Assembly: GCF_000721705.1 (NCBI RefSeq)
Contig: NZ_JOJL01000004.1
Coordinates: forward strand, 248,001-312,000
Reading direction: 5' to 3'
Source: Actinoplanes subtropicus
GTDB lineage: Bacteria > Actinomycetota > Actinomycetes > Mycobacteriales > Micromonosporaceae
DNA: 64,000 nt
This document shows, piece after piece, positions 8,820-18,015 of this stretch (its first letter is position 1; the number at the start of each line of letters is the position of its first letter). Under the pieces are notes generated by a model that worked only from the letters and a program-made list of their open reading frames with translations, was not told where the DNA came from and made no database searches. The position numbers and the translations under genes are program-made.

Positions 8820-9295
8820 GCCGGCTCCTCCCGGCCGGCTGGGCGTGACGTCATCGTGGGCGACGGTCCGGAGCCGGCAGATCGTTCGGGACCGTACGAT
8901 ACGGCCTGACCGGCGAAGGGGGAAGCGACGCCCCCGAAAAGGCTCCGCACGCACCTCGCGGGGTGCCGTGCCGCGAGGTACGTGCGGAGGGTCTGCGGGC
9001 CCCGAAGACGAGGGGCTCAAGCATCGTAGTGGTCGGTGGCTGCGCGCGCCCAGCCCCGCGGTCTGCCAAAACGCCGGGATCGAGCGACAGAGTCATAAGG
9101 TCGCACATCCGGGGTGGCATGTGGGTGTCGGATTTCTGTCCGGCGCCGGGACCATCCGGATCGGGGCTTGATCCGAATCGGGCGGGGATTCAGGCTGATA
9201 CGTCGCGGGGGGGTCGGGGAGCGCCGGGCGGGGGCGGTGGCCGGTGGGTGGAGAATGGCCGGGGACGCGCGATGAAAGTGCAGAGAGGGCGGTCG
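8820..9295. other. 476-base divergent intergenic region
   Basis: This separates the minus-strand oxidoreductase from the plus-strand dynamin operon, so it should contain both promoters. Short ORFs inside have no family resemblance. The clearest structure is the long inverted repeat at 8943-8989. I could not identify confident -35/-10 pairs. Confidence 0.6.
8943..8989. repeat. Long imperfect inverted repeat (19-bp arms)
   Basis: The left arm CTCCGCACGCACCTCGCGG is complementary to the right arm with one mismatch (18 of 19), with a loop of about 9 bases. No T-run follows on either strand, and it lies between divergent genes where a terminator is not needed. It may be an operator, an mRNA leader hairpin or a small RNA. 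Confidence 0.85.
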
Positions 9296-11080
9296 GTGAC
9301 CTCGACATCCGCACGGGCGGGCCGGCCCGGGGGCGATGTGCTGGACGGGCTGGCGGATGCGCGTGCCCTGGCGCAGGCGTCCGGCCGCGGTGACCTGGTC
9401 GAGCGGCTGGACGCCGCGGTGCGGCGGCTGCGGTCCGAGGAGGCGACCGTCGCCGTCGTGGGGGAGTTCAAGCAGGGCAAGAGCACCCTGGTCAACGCCC
9501 TGTTGCGGACCGACATCTGCCCGGTCGACGCGGACATCGTGACCGCCGTCCCGACGATCCTGCGGTTCGGCCGGCCGCCGGCGGCGTTCCTGCGGCTGGA
9601 GGGGGTGGACGAGCCGGTGCCGATCGGGTTCGACGACCTGCGGCAGTACATCACCGAGGGCGCCGTGCCGCGGGCCGCGGACCAGCCGGCCACCCGGGGT
9701 GTCGAGGTGCGGCTCGACCGGCGGCTGCTCGGGGCCGGACTGTCGATCATCGACACTCCGGGCGTCGGCGGGCTCGACTCGGCGCAGGGCAATCTCACGC
9801 TGGCCGCGCTCGGCCTGGCCGGCGCGGCGCTGTTCGTCACCGACGCCGCCCAGGAGCTGACCGCCCCCGAGGTCGACTTCCTGCGCCGCGCCCTGGAACG
9901 CTGCCCGCGGGCGTTCCTCGTGCTCACCAAGACCGACCTGTACGGCGAGTGGCGCCGGATCGCCGAGATCAACCAGGGGCACCTGGAGCGGGCCGGCCTG
10001 TCCGTGCCGGTCGTCGCGGTCTCCTCGTTCCTGCGGATGCGCGCCCAGGCCCGCGACTCCACCCCGCTCAACGAGGAGTCCGGCTTCCCGCGGCTGGTCG
10101 ACCTGCTGCGCCGGGAGGTGCTCGGCGCGGCGGCGGCCACCAGGGCGGCGGCCGCCCGGGCCGAGCTGAATTTCGTGGTGTCGCAGCTGCGCGAGCGGGT
10201 CGACGCCGAGCAGGCCGTCGCCGCCGCGCCGGCGAAGACCCCGGAGGTCGTACGCCGCTATGCCGAGAAGACCCGGCGCAGCGCCTGGCTGGCCGGCGGC
10301 TCGTGGCAGACCGTCCTCGGCGACGGCGTGCAGGATCTCAGCTCCGATGTCGAGCACGACCTGAGGGAGCGGCTGCGGCTGATGGTGCGCCGTGGCGAGG
10401 ACCTGATCGACGAGTCCGATCCGAAGGAGACCTGGCGCGACTTCCAGGCCTGGGCCCAGCGGGAGGCGGCGTCGGCGGCGGTGGACAACCTGATGCTGCT
10501 GGTCACCCGCACCGAGCAGCTGGCGCACGACGTGGCCGAGCGGTTCGGCCTGGAGTACGACAGCCTCGACGTGGACCTGCCCGCGCCCGAGCTGGCCCTG
10601 CAGAAGGTGGACGAGCTGGACGTGAGCTTCCAGAAGTCGGGCGTGCAGCAGTTCCTCGGGGCGTTCACCGCGGCCCGGGTCACGTACGGCGGCATCTACA
10701 TGATCGGCGCGGTCGGGGCGTTCTTCAGCCTGGCCCTCGCGCCGATCGGCCTGCTGGCCGGCATGACGCTCGGCCGCCGGATGATCAAGAGCGAACGGGA
10801 GCGGCAGGTGCTGCAGCGGCGGATGCAGGCCAAGGCCGAACTTCGGCGGTACGTGGACGACGTCGGCTTCCACGTCGGGCGCGACTGCCGGGAGGCGATC
10901 CGGCGTACCCAGCGTTTCCTGCGCGACGAGTTCGCCACCCGGGCGCAGGCCGTGGAGCGCTCGGCCGCGGCGACCGAGGCCGCGGTCCGCGAGATCGCCG
11001 AGCTGCCGCCCGACCAGCGCCAGGCCAAGGTGGCGCAGCTCGCCGAGGCCCGTCGGCGGTTGGATCGGCTGGCCGCGTGA
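9296..11080 (+). CDS. Dynamin-like GTPase (IniA-like)
   Basis: About 594 residues. GTPase motifs: G1 'GEFKQGKST' from residue 56, G3 'DTPGVGG' from residue 153, G4 'TKTD'. A long helical region follows, with a hydrophobic hairpin near 464-495 ('GGIYMIGAVGAFFSLALAPI') that would insert in the membrane. This matches bacterial dynamin-like proteins such as IniA, which remodel or stabilise the cytoplasmic membrane under envelope stress. GTG at 9296 has AGAGAGGG about 6 bases upstream; ATG at 9272 is an alternative. It overlaps the next dynamin gene by 4 bases (GTGA), so the two are translationally coupled. Confidence 0.9.
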   Translation: MTSTSARAGRPGGDVLDGLADARALAQASGRGDLVERLDAAVRRLRSEEATVAVVGEFKQGKSTLVNALLRTDICPVDADIVTAVPTILRFGRPPAAFLRLEGVDEPVPIGFDDLRQYITEGAVPRAADQPATRGVEVRLDRRLLGAGLSIIDTPGVGGLDSAQGNLTLAALGLAGAALFVTDAAQELTAPEVDFLRRALERCPRAFLVLTKTDLYGEWRRIAEINQGHLERAGLSVPVVAVSSFLRMRAQARDSTPLNEESGFPRLVDLLRREVLGAAAATRAAAARAELNFVVSQLRERVDAEQAVAAAPAKTPEVVRRYAEKTRRSAWLAGGSWQTVLGDGVQDLSSDVEHDLRERLRLMVRRGEDLIDESDPKETWRDFQAWAQREAASAAVDNLMLLVTRTEQLAHDVAERFGLEYDSLDVDLPAPELALQKVDELDVSFQKSGVQQFLGAFTAARVTYGGIYMIGAVGAFFSLALAPIGLLAGMTLGRRMIKSERERQVLQRRMQAKAELRRYVDDVGFHVGRDCREAIRRTQRFLRDEFATRAQAVERSAAATEAAVREIAELPPDQRQAKVAQLAEARRRLDRLAA

Positions 11081-12510
11081 ACCTTCTCGATCAGGTACGG
11101 GTGCTGCTGGACCGGGCGGTGGGGGAGACCCGCGACCCGCGGCTGGTGCAGGCCCGCCGGCGGATCGACGAGCCGCTGCGGGTGGCCATCGCCGGCAAGG
11201 TCAAGGCCGGCAAGTCCACCCTGCTCAACGCGCTGGTCGGCGAGGAGCTCGCGGCCACCGACGCGGGTGAGTGCACGCGGATCGTGACCTGGTACGCCGA
11301 TGGGCCCACGTACGCGGTCACCGCGCATCTGACCGACGGCAGCGCCGAGCAGCGCCCGTTCACCCGGCGGGACGGCGCCGTGCAGATCAACCTGGGCCGC
11401 CCGGCCGAGCAGGTCGACCACCTCGAGGTGCGGGTGCCGAGCAGCCGGCTGCGGCGGCACACGCTGATCGACACGCCGGGCATCGCCTCGCTCTCCACCG
11501 ACGTCTCGCTGCGCACGATGGCGTTCCTGGAGGCCGAGGGGGAGCGGGCCGCGCAGACCGACGCGGTCATCTACCTGCTGCGCCACATGCACGGCAGCGA
11601 CGTGCGGTTCCTCGAGTCGTTCCACGGCGACGGCCTGTCCCAGGGCACCCCGGTCAACGCGGTCGGCGTGCTGTCGCGGGCGGACGAGATCGGCGGCTGC
11701 CGGCTGGACGCGATGGCCTCGGCCGCCCGGGTCGCGGCCCGCTACGCGACGGACGAGCGGCTGCGCCGCCTCTGCCCGGTCGTCGTCCCGGTGGCCGGGC
11801 TGCTCGGCGCGGCCGGCGCGACCCTGCGCGAGGAGGAGTACCGGGTCCTGGCCGCGGTCGCCGCCGAGCCGATGGACCGGGTGGTCGAGCTGCTGTTGAC
11901 CGCCGACCGGTTCGCGGCCTCCGGCGACGATCGCGCCCGGGTCCTCGGCCGGCTGGGGCTGTTCGGCGTACGGCTGTCGGTGCGCCTGATCCGGGAGAAG
12001 TCGGTCGCCGACTCCGGGGCCCTGGCCCGGGCGCTGACCGAGCACAGCGGCATCGACAAGCTGCGCGAGGTGTTCGCCGCCCAGTTCGTCGGCCGCAGCG
12101 AGGTGCTCAAGGCACGCTCGGCGCTGGCGGTGCTCGACGAGTGTCTCCCGCCGGGCACGGCGCTCGCGGCCGAGGCCGAGCGGATCCGGGCCAGCGCGCA
12201 CGAGTTCGTGGAGCTGCGGCTGCTGCACCAGGTGCGCTCGGGCCGGCTGCCGGCCACCGACGCGCAACTGGCCGAGATGGACGTCCTGCTCGGCGGGGCG
12301 GGCGGCGCCCCGTACGCACGAATGGGTCTTCCCTCGGACGCGGCCAGCGGACGGATCGCCGCGGCCGCGCGGGAAGCCCTGGCCCGCTGGCAGGCGATCG
12401 CCGAGCACCCGTTCTCGGCGCGGGAGCTCAAGACGGCCGCCCGCGCGGTCGCCCGCACCTGCGAGGGGATCCTGGCCGAGCAGTACCGGGATCAGAACCA
12501 GCAGGGATGA
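11077..12510 (+). CDS. Dynamin-like GTPase (IniC-like partner)
   Basis: About 477 residues. G1 'AGKVKAGKSTLLNALVG' near 38-54, 'DAGECTRIVTWY' switch I, G3 'DTPGIASLS' near 132, then a helical C-terminal half without a clear membrane hairpin. The arrangement of one membrane-inserting and one shorter dynamin in tandem resembles mycobacterial iniA-iniC. Stop/start overlap with the upstream gene implies a heteromeric complex. Its 3' end overlaps the convergent Hsp70 gene by 19 bases. Confidence 0.88.
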   Translation: MNLLDQVRVLLDRAVGETRDPRLVQARRRIDEPLRVAIAGKVKAGKSTLLNALVGEELAATDAGECTRIVTWYADGPTYAVTAHLTDGSAEQRPFTRRDGAVQINLGRPAEQVDHLEVRVPSSRLRRHTLIDTPGIASLSTDVSLRTMAFLEAEGERAAQTDAVIYLLRHMHGSDVRFLESFHGDGLSQGTPVNAVGVLSRADEIGGCRLDAMASAARVAARYATDERLRRLCPVVVPVAGLLGAAGATLREEEYRVLAAVAAEPMDRVVELLLTADRFAASGDDRARVLGRLGLFGVRLSVRLIREKSVADSGALARALTEHSGIDKLREVFAAQFVGRSEVLKARSALAVLDECLPPGTALAAEAERIRASAHEFVELRLLHQVRSGRLPATDAQLAEMDVLLGGAGGAPYARMGLPSDAASGRIAAAAREALARWQAIAEHPFSARELKTAARAVARTCEGILAEQYRDQNQQG

Positions 12511-15002
12511 CCCTCGCGGTCGCCCGGCTTGGTCAGCGTCACTTCCTTACCGCCGTCGGCCGGCTCGATCACCACGGTCGGCTGGCCGTAGTCGCCGCGC
12601 ACGAACGCGAACCAGGTGCCGTCCGGCGACCAGGTCGGGTCCATCTCGCGGGCCGGGTTCGAGGTGACCGGGTGCGGGTCGGAGCCGTCGATGTTGACCA
12701 TCCAGATGTCCGAGGTGGCGTTGTTGTCCAGCTCGCGGGTGAACAGGATCTTCTGCCCGTTCGGCGAGTAGACCGGGTCGTTGGCCGGCCCGACGTCCGG
12801 CCCGGTGATCTGCCGGCCCGGCTCCTTGGGGTTCGCCACCTGCAGCTCGTAGATCTGCTTGACGCCGCCCGCGTTCAGCCAGTAGATGATCGTCTTGCCG
12901 TCCGGTGACCACATCGCGTCGTCCTTGTCGGTCGACGAGAAGGTCAGCTGGCGCAGCTGGCCGGTCGCCAGGGTGCGCACCACGATCTGGGGGATCCCGT
13001 TGATCTTCTTCATGTATGCGATCTTCTTGTCGTCGGCCGACCAGGCCACCCGGCCGCGGCCGGTGCTGTCCACCAGCTGCCGGTCGCTGCCGTCCGCGTT
13101 CATGATGTAGATCGAGCTGGATTTGCCGTCCGGTGCGGCGTGGGTGAGCGCGATCTGCTTGCGCGAGTGCGACCACTTCGGCAGTACGTCGCCGACCTGG
13201 GTGTTCGGCAGCGGCGTGCGGGTCGCGCTGCCGGGCGTGAAGAAGTACACCTTCGACTTGCGGTCCGGGCCGGTGTCGGCGCCGGTGTCCACCCGGATCA
13301 GCATCGTGTTGGTCGGGTACGCCTGCGCCTGCGTCGGGCCGGCCGACGCCGACGGGAGCGGCGCCGTAGTGGTAACCGGCGGCGTGCTGCTGGTCGTGTT
13401 GTTCTTCTTGTTCAGCAGGATGAGCGCGGCCGTGGTGCCGCCGGCCAGCAGGGCGACGACGAGGGCGCCGATGCCGACGAACTTCACCAGGTTGCGCTTC
13501 TCGCCGCCGGGCGCGGCCGGCAGCGGGGGCGGCGGCCAGGGGATCGCGCCGTTCCCGGGTACGCCGGAGGTCGGCCGCGGCGGGATCGGCGGCTGCGGGA
13601 TCAGCGGAGTCCGGCCCGGGGTCGGCGGCGGCGTGGTGCCGGGGATCGCGACCGCCCCGCGGGAGTAGGTGACCGGCTGCGGTGCCACATACGGCCCCGC
13701 CGTCGCGGGCGCCGCCCCACCACGCTGCGGCGACACCGCCGGGGCGAGCCCGCCGACCGGCACGTCGACCAGCGTCGTCGTCTCCTCCCGCCGCTGCGCC
13801 GGCGACGTGCCCGGAGGCGGCATCCCGCCCGTGGATGGCATCCCGCCCGAAGGCGGCATCCCGCCCGAGGATGGCATCCCGCCCGAAGGCGGCATCCCGC
13901 CCGAGGGTGGCGTCGCGTCCGAGAACAGGGAGCCGCCGCCGAGCACCGCCGCCGTCGACACCGCCGCGCCCATCGCGATGCTGTGTTCCGGGTGCGGGTC
14001 GGCCACCACCGGCCGCTGGAACTCGGTCGACAGCAGCTGCGACACCAGCGGGATCCGCGACGACCCGCCGGCGAGCAGGATCGCGCTCAGCTGCCCGGCC
14101 TCGACACCGGCGGCCCGCAGCGCCCGCTGGGTGGCGGTGATCGTGTCGTCCAGCGACGGCGAGATCATCCCTTCGAGTTCGGACCGATTCAGCCGTACGC
14201 GCGTGTGCAGCCCGGGCAGCGCCACCGGGATCATCGTCTCGGTGTCGAAGGAGAGCGCCTCCTTGGCCTCCACGCAGTCGCGCCGCAGCCGGGACAGCGA
14301 CGCCATCGCCTCGGCGTCGTTCGGGTCCATTCCGTCGGCCATGCCGCCCAGCACGCCGAGCACGTGCCCGAAGACCGCCTCGTCGAAGTCGATCCCGCCG
14401 AGCTGCTCGATGCCCTCGGGCTCGCCGAGCACCACGAACCCGTCGCCCTCGCGGCGCAGCACGGCCACGTCGAAGGTGCCGCCGCCCAGGTCGTACACCG
14501 CCACGGTCTCGCCGTTCGCGATCCGGCGGGCGGTCGCGTGCTGCAGCGCCGCCGCCTCGGGCTCGCTGCGCAGCCGGACCTGCCCGGCGTCGGCCAGCCT
14601 GATCGCCTGCTCGAGCTGCTCCTTCTTGTACGGCCCCCAGTTCGCCGGGTGGGTCACCGTGATCGCGGCGGGCGGCCCGTCCTGCTGCTGGGTCACCGTG
14701 TCGAGCACGTGCCGCAGCAGCTTCGCGGTCAGCGCGTGCGCGGAGAACGGCGCCCCGCCGACCAGGATCGGCACCGGGTCACCCATCCGGCGCTTGAACT
14801 CGCGGGCCAGCCGGCCCGGCTCGGACTGCCCGCGCCGCTCGGCGGCCTCGCCGATCAGCAGCCCGCCGTCCGGCTTGACGAACACCAGCGACGGGATCTC
14901 GGCGCGCCGGCTGCCCAGCCGCACGACCTCGACGCGGCCCTCCGCGAGCACCGCCGCCGCGGTGTGCGTGGTGCCGAGGTCGATCCCCAACCCGTACCGC
15001 AT
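12492..15002 (-). CDS. Hsp70 (DnaK-like) fused through a membrane segment to a TolB/PD40-like propeller
   Basis: About 836 residues. Residues 1-360 form an Hsp70 nucleotide-binding domain: 'GIDLGTTHTA' phosphate 1, 'VYDLGGGTFDVAVL' phosphate 2, 'LAGGSSRIPLV' adenosine motif. There is no substrate-binding domain. A Pro/Gly/Ser/Met-rich linker contains six-residue repeats (PPSGGM type; 18-bp DNA repeat near 13814-13912). One membrane segment near 500-520 ('FVGIGALVVALLAGGTTAAL') is followed by TolB-like beta-propeller repeats such as 'DGKSSSIYIMNADGSDRQL' and 'WSPDGTWFAFVRGD'. The predicted orientation places the ATPase inside and the propeller outside. ATG at 15002 sits 6 bases after GGGAG, better placed than the ATG at 15008. 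Confidence 0.9.
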   Translation of the reverse strand: MRYGLGIDLGTTHTAAAVLAEGRVEVVRLGSRRAEIPSLVFVKPDGGLLIGEAAERRGQSEPGRLAREFKRRMGDPVPILVGGAPFSAHALTAKLLRHVLDTVTQQQDGPPAAITVTHPANWGPYKKEQLEQAIRLADAGQVRLRSEPEAAALQHATARRIANGETVAVYDLGGGTFDVAVLRREGDGFVVLGEPEGIEQLGGIDFDEAVFGHVLGVLGGMADGMDPNDAEAMASLSRLRRDCVEAKEALSFDTETMIPVALPGLHTRVRLNRSELEGMISPSLDDTITATQRALRAAGVEAGQLSAILLAGGSSRIPLVSQLLSTEFQRPVVADPHPEHSIAMGAAVSTAAVLGGGSLFSDATPPSGGMPPSGGMPSSGGMPPSGGMPSTGGMPPPGTSPAQRREETTTLVDVPVGGLAPAVSPQRGGAAPATAGPYVAPQPVTYSRGAVAIPGTTPPPTPGRTPLIPQPPIPPRPTSGVPGNGAIPWPPPPLPAAPGGEKRNLVKFVGIGALVVALLAGGTTAALILLNKKNNTTSSTPPVTTTAPLPSASAGPTQAQAYPTNTMLIRVDTGADTGPDRKSKVYFFTPGSATRTPLPNTQVGDVLPKWSHSRKQIALTHAAPDGKSSSIYIMNADGSDRQLVDSTGRGRVAWSADDKKIAYMKKINGIPQIVVRTLATGQLRQLTFSSTDKDDAMWSPDGKTIIYWLNAGGVKQIYELQVANPKEPGRQITGPDVGPANDPVYSPNGQKILFTRELDNNATSDIWMVNIDGSDPHPVTSNPAREMDPTWSPDGTWFAFVRGDYGQPTVVIEPADGGKEVTLTKPGDREGHPCWF

Positions 15003-15017
15003 CGCCATCTCCCGAGC

Positions 15018-16085
15018 CTACGACGTGACCTGGCATTTGGGCGCGAGCGTCCGCCACTGGGCGCAGTACGCCGCCGCCTGATCGGTGCTGCGGAAGCCGT
15101 CCTGCAGCAGCACCCAGAACCCGCCGTTCTCATCGGACAGCACGTCCGAGGCGAGACTGTCGACCAACCGCACCGGCATCCGGGCGGCGGTGAGCTTGAC
15201 CAGCTCGGCCTGCGCCGCGGCCGGTCCGCCGGCACGCGGGAAAACATCGATCAGGGCGTACGGCCGGGTCACGGTCACCTGCGTCACCGGCTGCTGCTGA
15301 GGCGCCGCCGCGGCGGTGGCGCGTCCCTTGAACAGCCGGCCGGTGAACAGGCCGCGCCCGCCGGTGTGCACGTAGATCAGGGCGGTGGCGGCGACCAGCA
15401 GCACGATCGCGACAGTGCCCAGCACGAACGCGCGGACCAGCGGCTTGCTCTTGCCGGTGGCGACCTCGGTCAGGTACGGGGGACGTTCCGCGTCGTACAC
15501 GTCGGAGACCTTGACCAGCACGGCGAAGGGGCGGGCCTGCCCGGTGAGCGGCCGGCCCGGCTTCGCCCGCACCGCGACGGTGGCCCGGGTGCCCGGCTCG
15601 AGCAGCACCGCGTCCGGGTCGACCCGCACCGACCCGGACGGCGGGTCGAGCTGGGCGGTGATCCGCAGCGGGGCCGGGCGCAGGGTGTCGTTGGCCAGCC
15701 ACAGGTCGTACGCGTGCTTCTCCCGCCGGGCGACCAGCGACCCGGTGACCGGGATCGGCAGCGCCACCTTGAGCAGGGCGGTCGCGAACCCGGCCGGCTC
15801 CCCGGTGTCCGCCTCCTCGGCGTGCACGGTGAACGGCACCAGGGACGAGCTGGGCGGCTGCTCGGGCGGGGTGGTCAGCACGACGGCCACCTCGGCGCTC
15901 TCGCCGGGGCGCAGGCTCAGCCGCTCCGGCTCGACCGTCGCCCACCGCTCGGCCCGCCCCCGCGCCAGGTAGAGGCGCAGGTCGATGGGCTGCGCGTACG
16001 GGTTGCGCAGCCGCACGGGCACGCGCGTGGGCACGCCGGGCGCGAGGGCAACCGGCTCGTCGGGCAGGGTCAGCTCCACGTCCAC
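15018..16085 (-). CDS. Ig-like / single-pass membrane protein with SPOR-like C-terminus
   Basis: 355 residues. There is no signal peptide. Two Ig-like (COG1470-type) beta-sandwich segments occupy about 1-220 ('GVPTRVPVRLRNPYAQPIDL', 'PGESAEVAVVL', 'LEPGTRATVAVRAKPGRPLTG'), one membrane helix follows near 222-245, then a Gln/Ala linker and a SPOR-like end ('YALIDVFPRAGGPAAAQAEL', 'GFWVLLQDGF'). With an N-in topology the Ig-like part is cytosolic and the SPOR-like part could bind peptidoglycan. The gene lies 15 bases upstream of the Hsp70 fusion gene and is probably co-transcribed with it. Similar layout to the protein at 55143-56564. Confidence 0.75.
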   Translation of the reverse strand: MDVELTLPDEPVALAPGVPTRVPVRLRNPYAQPIDLRLYLARGRAERWATVEPERLSLRPGESAEVAVVLTTPPEQPPSSSLVPFTVHAEEADTGEPAGFATALLKVALPIPVTGSLVARREKHAYDLWLANDTLRPAPLRITAQLDPPSGSVRVDPDAVLLEPGTRATVAVRAKPGRPLTGQARPFAVLVKVSDVYDAERPPYLTEVATGKSKPLVRAFVLGTVAIVLLVAATALIYVHTGGRGLFTGRLFKGRATAAAAPQQQPVTQVTVTRPYALIDVFPRAGGPAAAQAELVKLTAARMPVRLVDSLASDVLSDENGGFWVLLQDGFRSTDQAAAYCAQWRTLAPKCQVTS

Positions 16086-16104
16086 GATCGTCGCATCAAC
16101 CCGG

Positions 16105-17829
16105 TCAGTGAAGATCGGTCAGGTCGGTAAGCTGACCGCCCGGTATCTGGTCGGCGGGGTGCGTCCCCAGCGGGTCCTCCTGCTGTGCGCCGAACGGCTC
16201 CTGCGCGGTCGGCTGCGCGCTGCCGTAGACGGTTCCGCCGTACAGGGGCTGCTGCGCCCCGAACATCTGCTGCTGGGCGCCGAACATCTGCTGCTGGACC
16301 CCGAACCCCTGCTGCTGGGCGCCGAACAGCTGCTGGCCGCCGTTCGTCGCGCCGGCCGGATGGTGCAGCATGGGGTTGTCGGTCGGGTCCAGCGGGTTCG
16401 AGCCGTCGTGGTACTCGAGGGCGTCGCTGAAGCCGTCGTTGTCCGAGTCGGCCTGCAGCGGGTTGGTGCCGAGCACCTGCTCGAGGTTGTCGTCGAGGCC
16501 GTCGCCGTCCGAGTCGGTCCGGGAGAGCGGGGTCAGCGAGCCGTCCAGGTGGCCGTCGTGGTCCGAGTCGGGCGAGCGTGGGTCGAGGCCCTGGGCCAGC
16601 TCGAACGCGTCGTTGAGGCCGTCGCCGTCGGTGTCCGCCTTGCGGGCGTCCGTCCCGTACTTGATGAGCTCGTCCGCGTCGGAGAGCCCGTCGCCGTCGG
16701 TGTCGGCGCGCAGCGGGTCGAGGCCCAGCCGGCGCTCGAGGGCGTCGCTGAGCCCGTCGTGGTCGGAGTCGGGGCCGCCGAGATCGGGCGGCGGGGTGGG
16801 CTGCACCGGCAGCGTGTCGGCGAACGGCGTCTGCGGCATCAGCGTCGACAGCGGCTGCGTCACCGGGTTGGCGATCGGGGTGGCGGTGCCGTCCGAGATG
16901 CCCGGGATGACCGCCGCGAACTCGAACCGGTTGCCGGCGTTGGCCTCGCGGACCCCGGCCCGCGGGTTGGCCGCCTCGACCACCTTGCCGTCGCCGAGGC
17001 TGATCGCCACGTGCGCGCCGGGGGTGCGGCCGTCGCCGGGCTGCGGCTCGCGGTCGAAATGGAACAGCAGCGCACCCGGCGTGTCCTTGGCTTTCGCCGG
17101 GTCGATCAGCATTCCTTTGTTCTTGAAGAACAGGTATTGCTCGGTGGCGGTCCGCGGAATCTTCGTCCCGGCCTGGAATGCCGCCCATTCGGTGAAATCG
17201 GAGCAGTCGAAGACCGACGGATTCGGATTGTGGAGATCCTCTTGCGCGCCGAACACATAGCGGTCGCCGATCTGCGCCTTGGCGACCCGCAGGAAGGTGT
17301 CGAGCGCGGCGTTGTCGCCGGCCGGCGCGGCCGCGGGGGCGGTGAAGCCGGCCAGGTCGGCCATCGGCGTACCGGCCACGTCGTGCACCGCGGTGCCGGG
17401 CGCGTCGGTCAGCCCGTGGGCCGGCTCGTGATCGCCGTAGCCGCGGGTGCCGTTCCACATGCCGCGGCCGGGCCCGTCCCCATAGGCGACGGCGGCGGCC
17501 TGAGCGTCCTCTTTGAACCGGACATAACGCGAGCTGAGACCGCCGTGCGTCGTCGTCCACGGGGAGATGTCCTCGCCGCGGTGCGAGATCTCGAACGCCG
17601 CCTTCGCGTTGTCCAGCGGGTCGTACAGGTTGTACTTGGTGAGGAAGTCCGGGTGGGCCTTGCCGTTGATCTGCCAGAGGCCGCGCGAGTCCTCGCCCAC
17701 CGGGTTGTGCGACTTGGAGTTGCCGCCCGACTCGGCCAGCGCGATCGCGGTCATGGTCGCCGACTCGTCGGGCGTGAAGCCCGCGCGTCGGGCGAAACCG
17801 TAGATCTGTTCGGCGGAGTACCTCGGCAT
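16105..17829 (-). CDS. Lysozyme-like + NlpC/P60-like hydrolase with calcium-type repeats, no signal peptide
   Basis: 574 residues. Residues 1-100 are a transglycosylase/lysozyme-like domain with 'ALAESGGN' (Glu33) and 'GLWQIN'. Residues 170-310 are an NlpC/P60 or CHAP-like peptidase with 'VFDCSDF' (Cys209) and 'GAHVAIS' (His273). Residues 350-470 contain about seven thrombospondin type 3-like repeats (DSDxDGLSDALE type) that should bind calcium. The C-terminus has short Gln-rich repeats ('FGAQQQM'). No signal peptide or membrane segment is visible, so export must be non-Sec or it is delivered cargo. ATG at 17829 is preferred to GTG at 17847. It sits between the envelope block and the first CIS genes. 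Confidence 0.85.
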   Translation of the reverse strand: MPRYSAEQIYGFARRAGFTPDESATMTAIALAESGGNSKSHNPVGEDSRGLWQINGKAHPDFLTKYNLYDPLDNAKAAFEISHRGEDISPWTTTHGGLSSRYVRFKEDAQAAAVAYGDGPGRGMWNGTRGYGDHEPAHGLTDAPGTAVHDVAGTPMADLAGFTAPAAAPAGDNAALDTFLRVAKAQIGDRYVFGAQEDLHNPNPSVFDCSDFTEWAAFQAGTKIPRTATEQYLFFKNKGMLIDPAKAKDTPGALLFHFDREPQPGDGRTPGAHVAISLGDGKVVEAANPRAGVREANAGNRFEFAAVIPGISDGTATPIANPVTQPLSTLMPQTPFADTLPVQPTPPPDLGGPDSDHDGLSDALERRLGLDPLRADTDGDGLSDADELIKYGTDARKADTDGDGLNDAFELAQGLDPRSPDSDHDGHLDGSLTPLSRTDSDGDGLDDNLEQVLGTNPLQADSDNDGFSDALEYHDGSNPLDPTDNPMLHHPAGATNGGQQLFGAQQQGFGVQQQMFGAQQQMFGAQQPLYGGTVYGSAQPTAQEPFGAQQEDPLGTHPADQIPGGQLTDLTDLH

Positions 17830-18015
17830 GCCCCCGAGGGTAGACACGGTAATCCACTCTGTATACGGGCCGTCCGTCCTGCCCGAAAGGGCAGCGAAAG
17901 GGGCAACAGAGTTGGATCAACGACAGAGCCGATCGAGCTATTGTCCTGATCGACTTTTCCGGGACATCATGTCTGGGCGGTCGCTCGCTCATCGGGTGCT
18001 GACCAGGGGGAATGC

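Noticed and set aside
8943..8989. Intrinsic terminator
   Set aside because: No T-run on either side and the flanking genes diverge from it.
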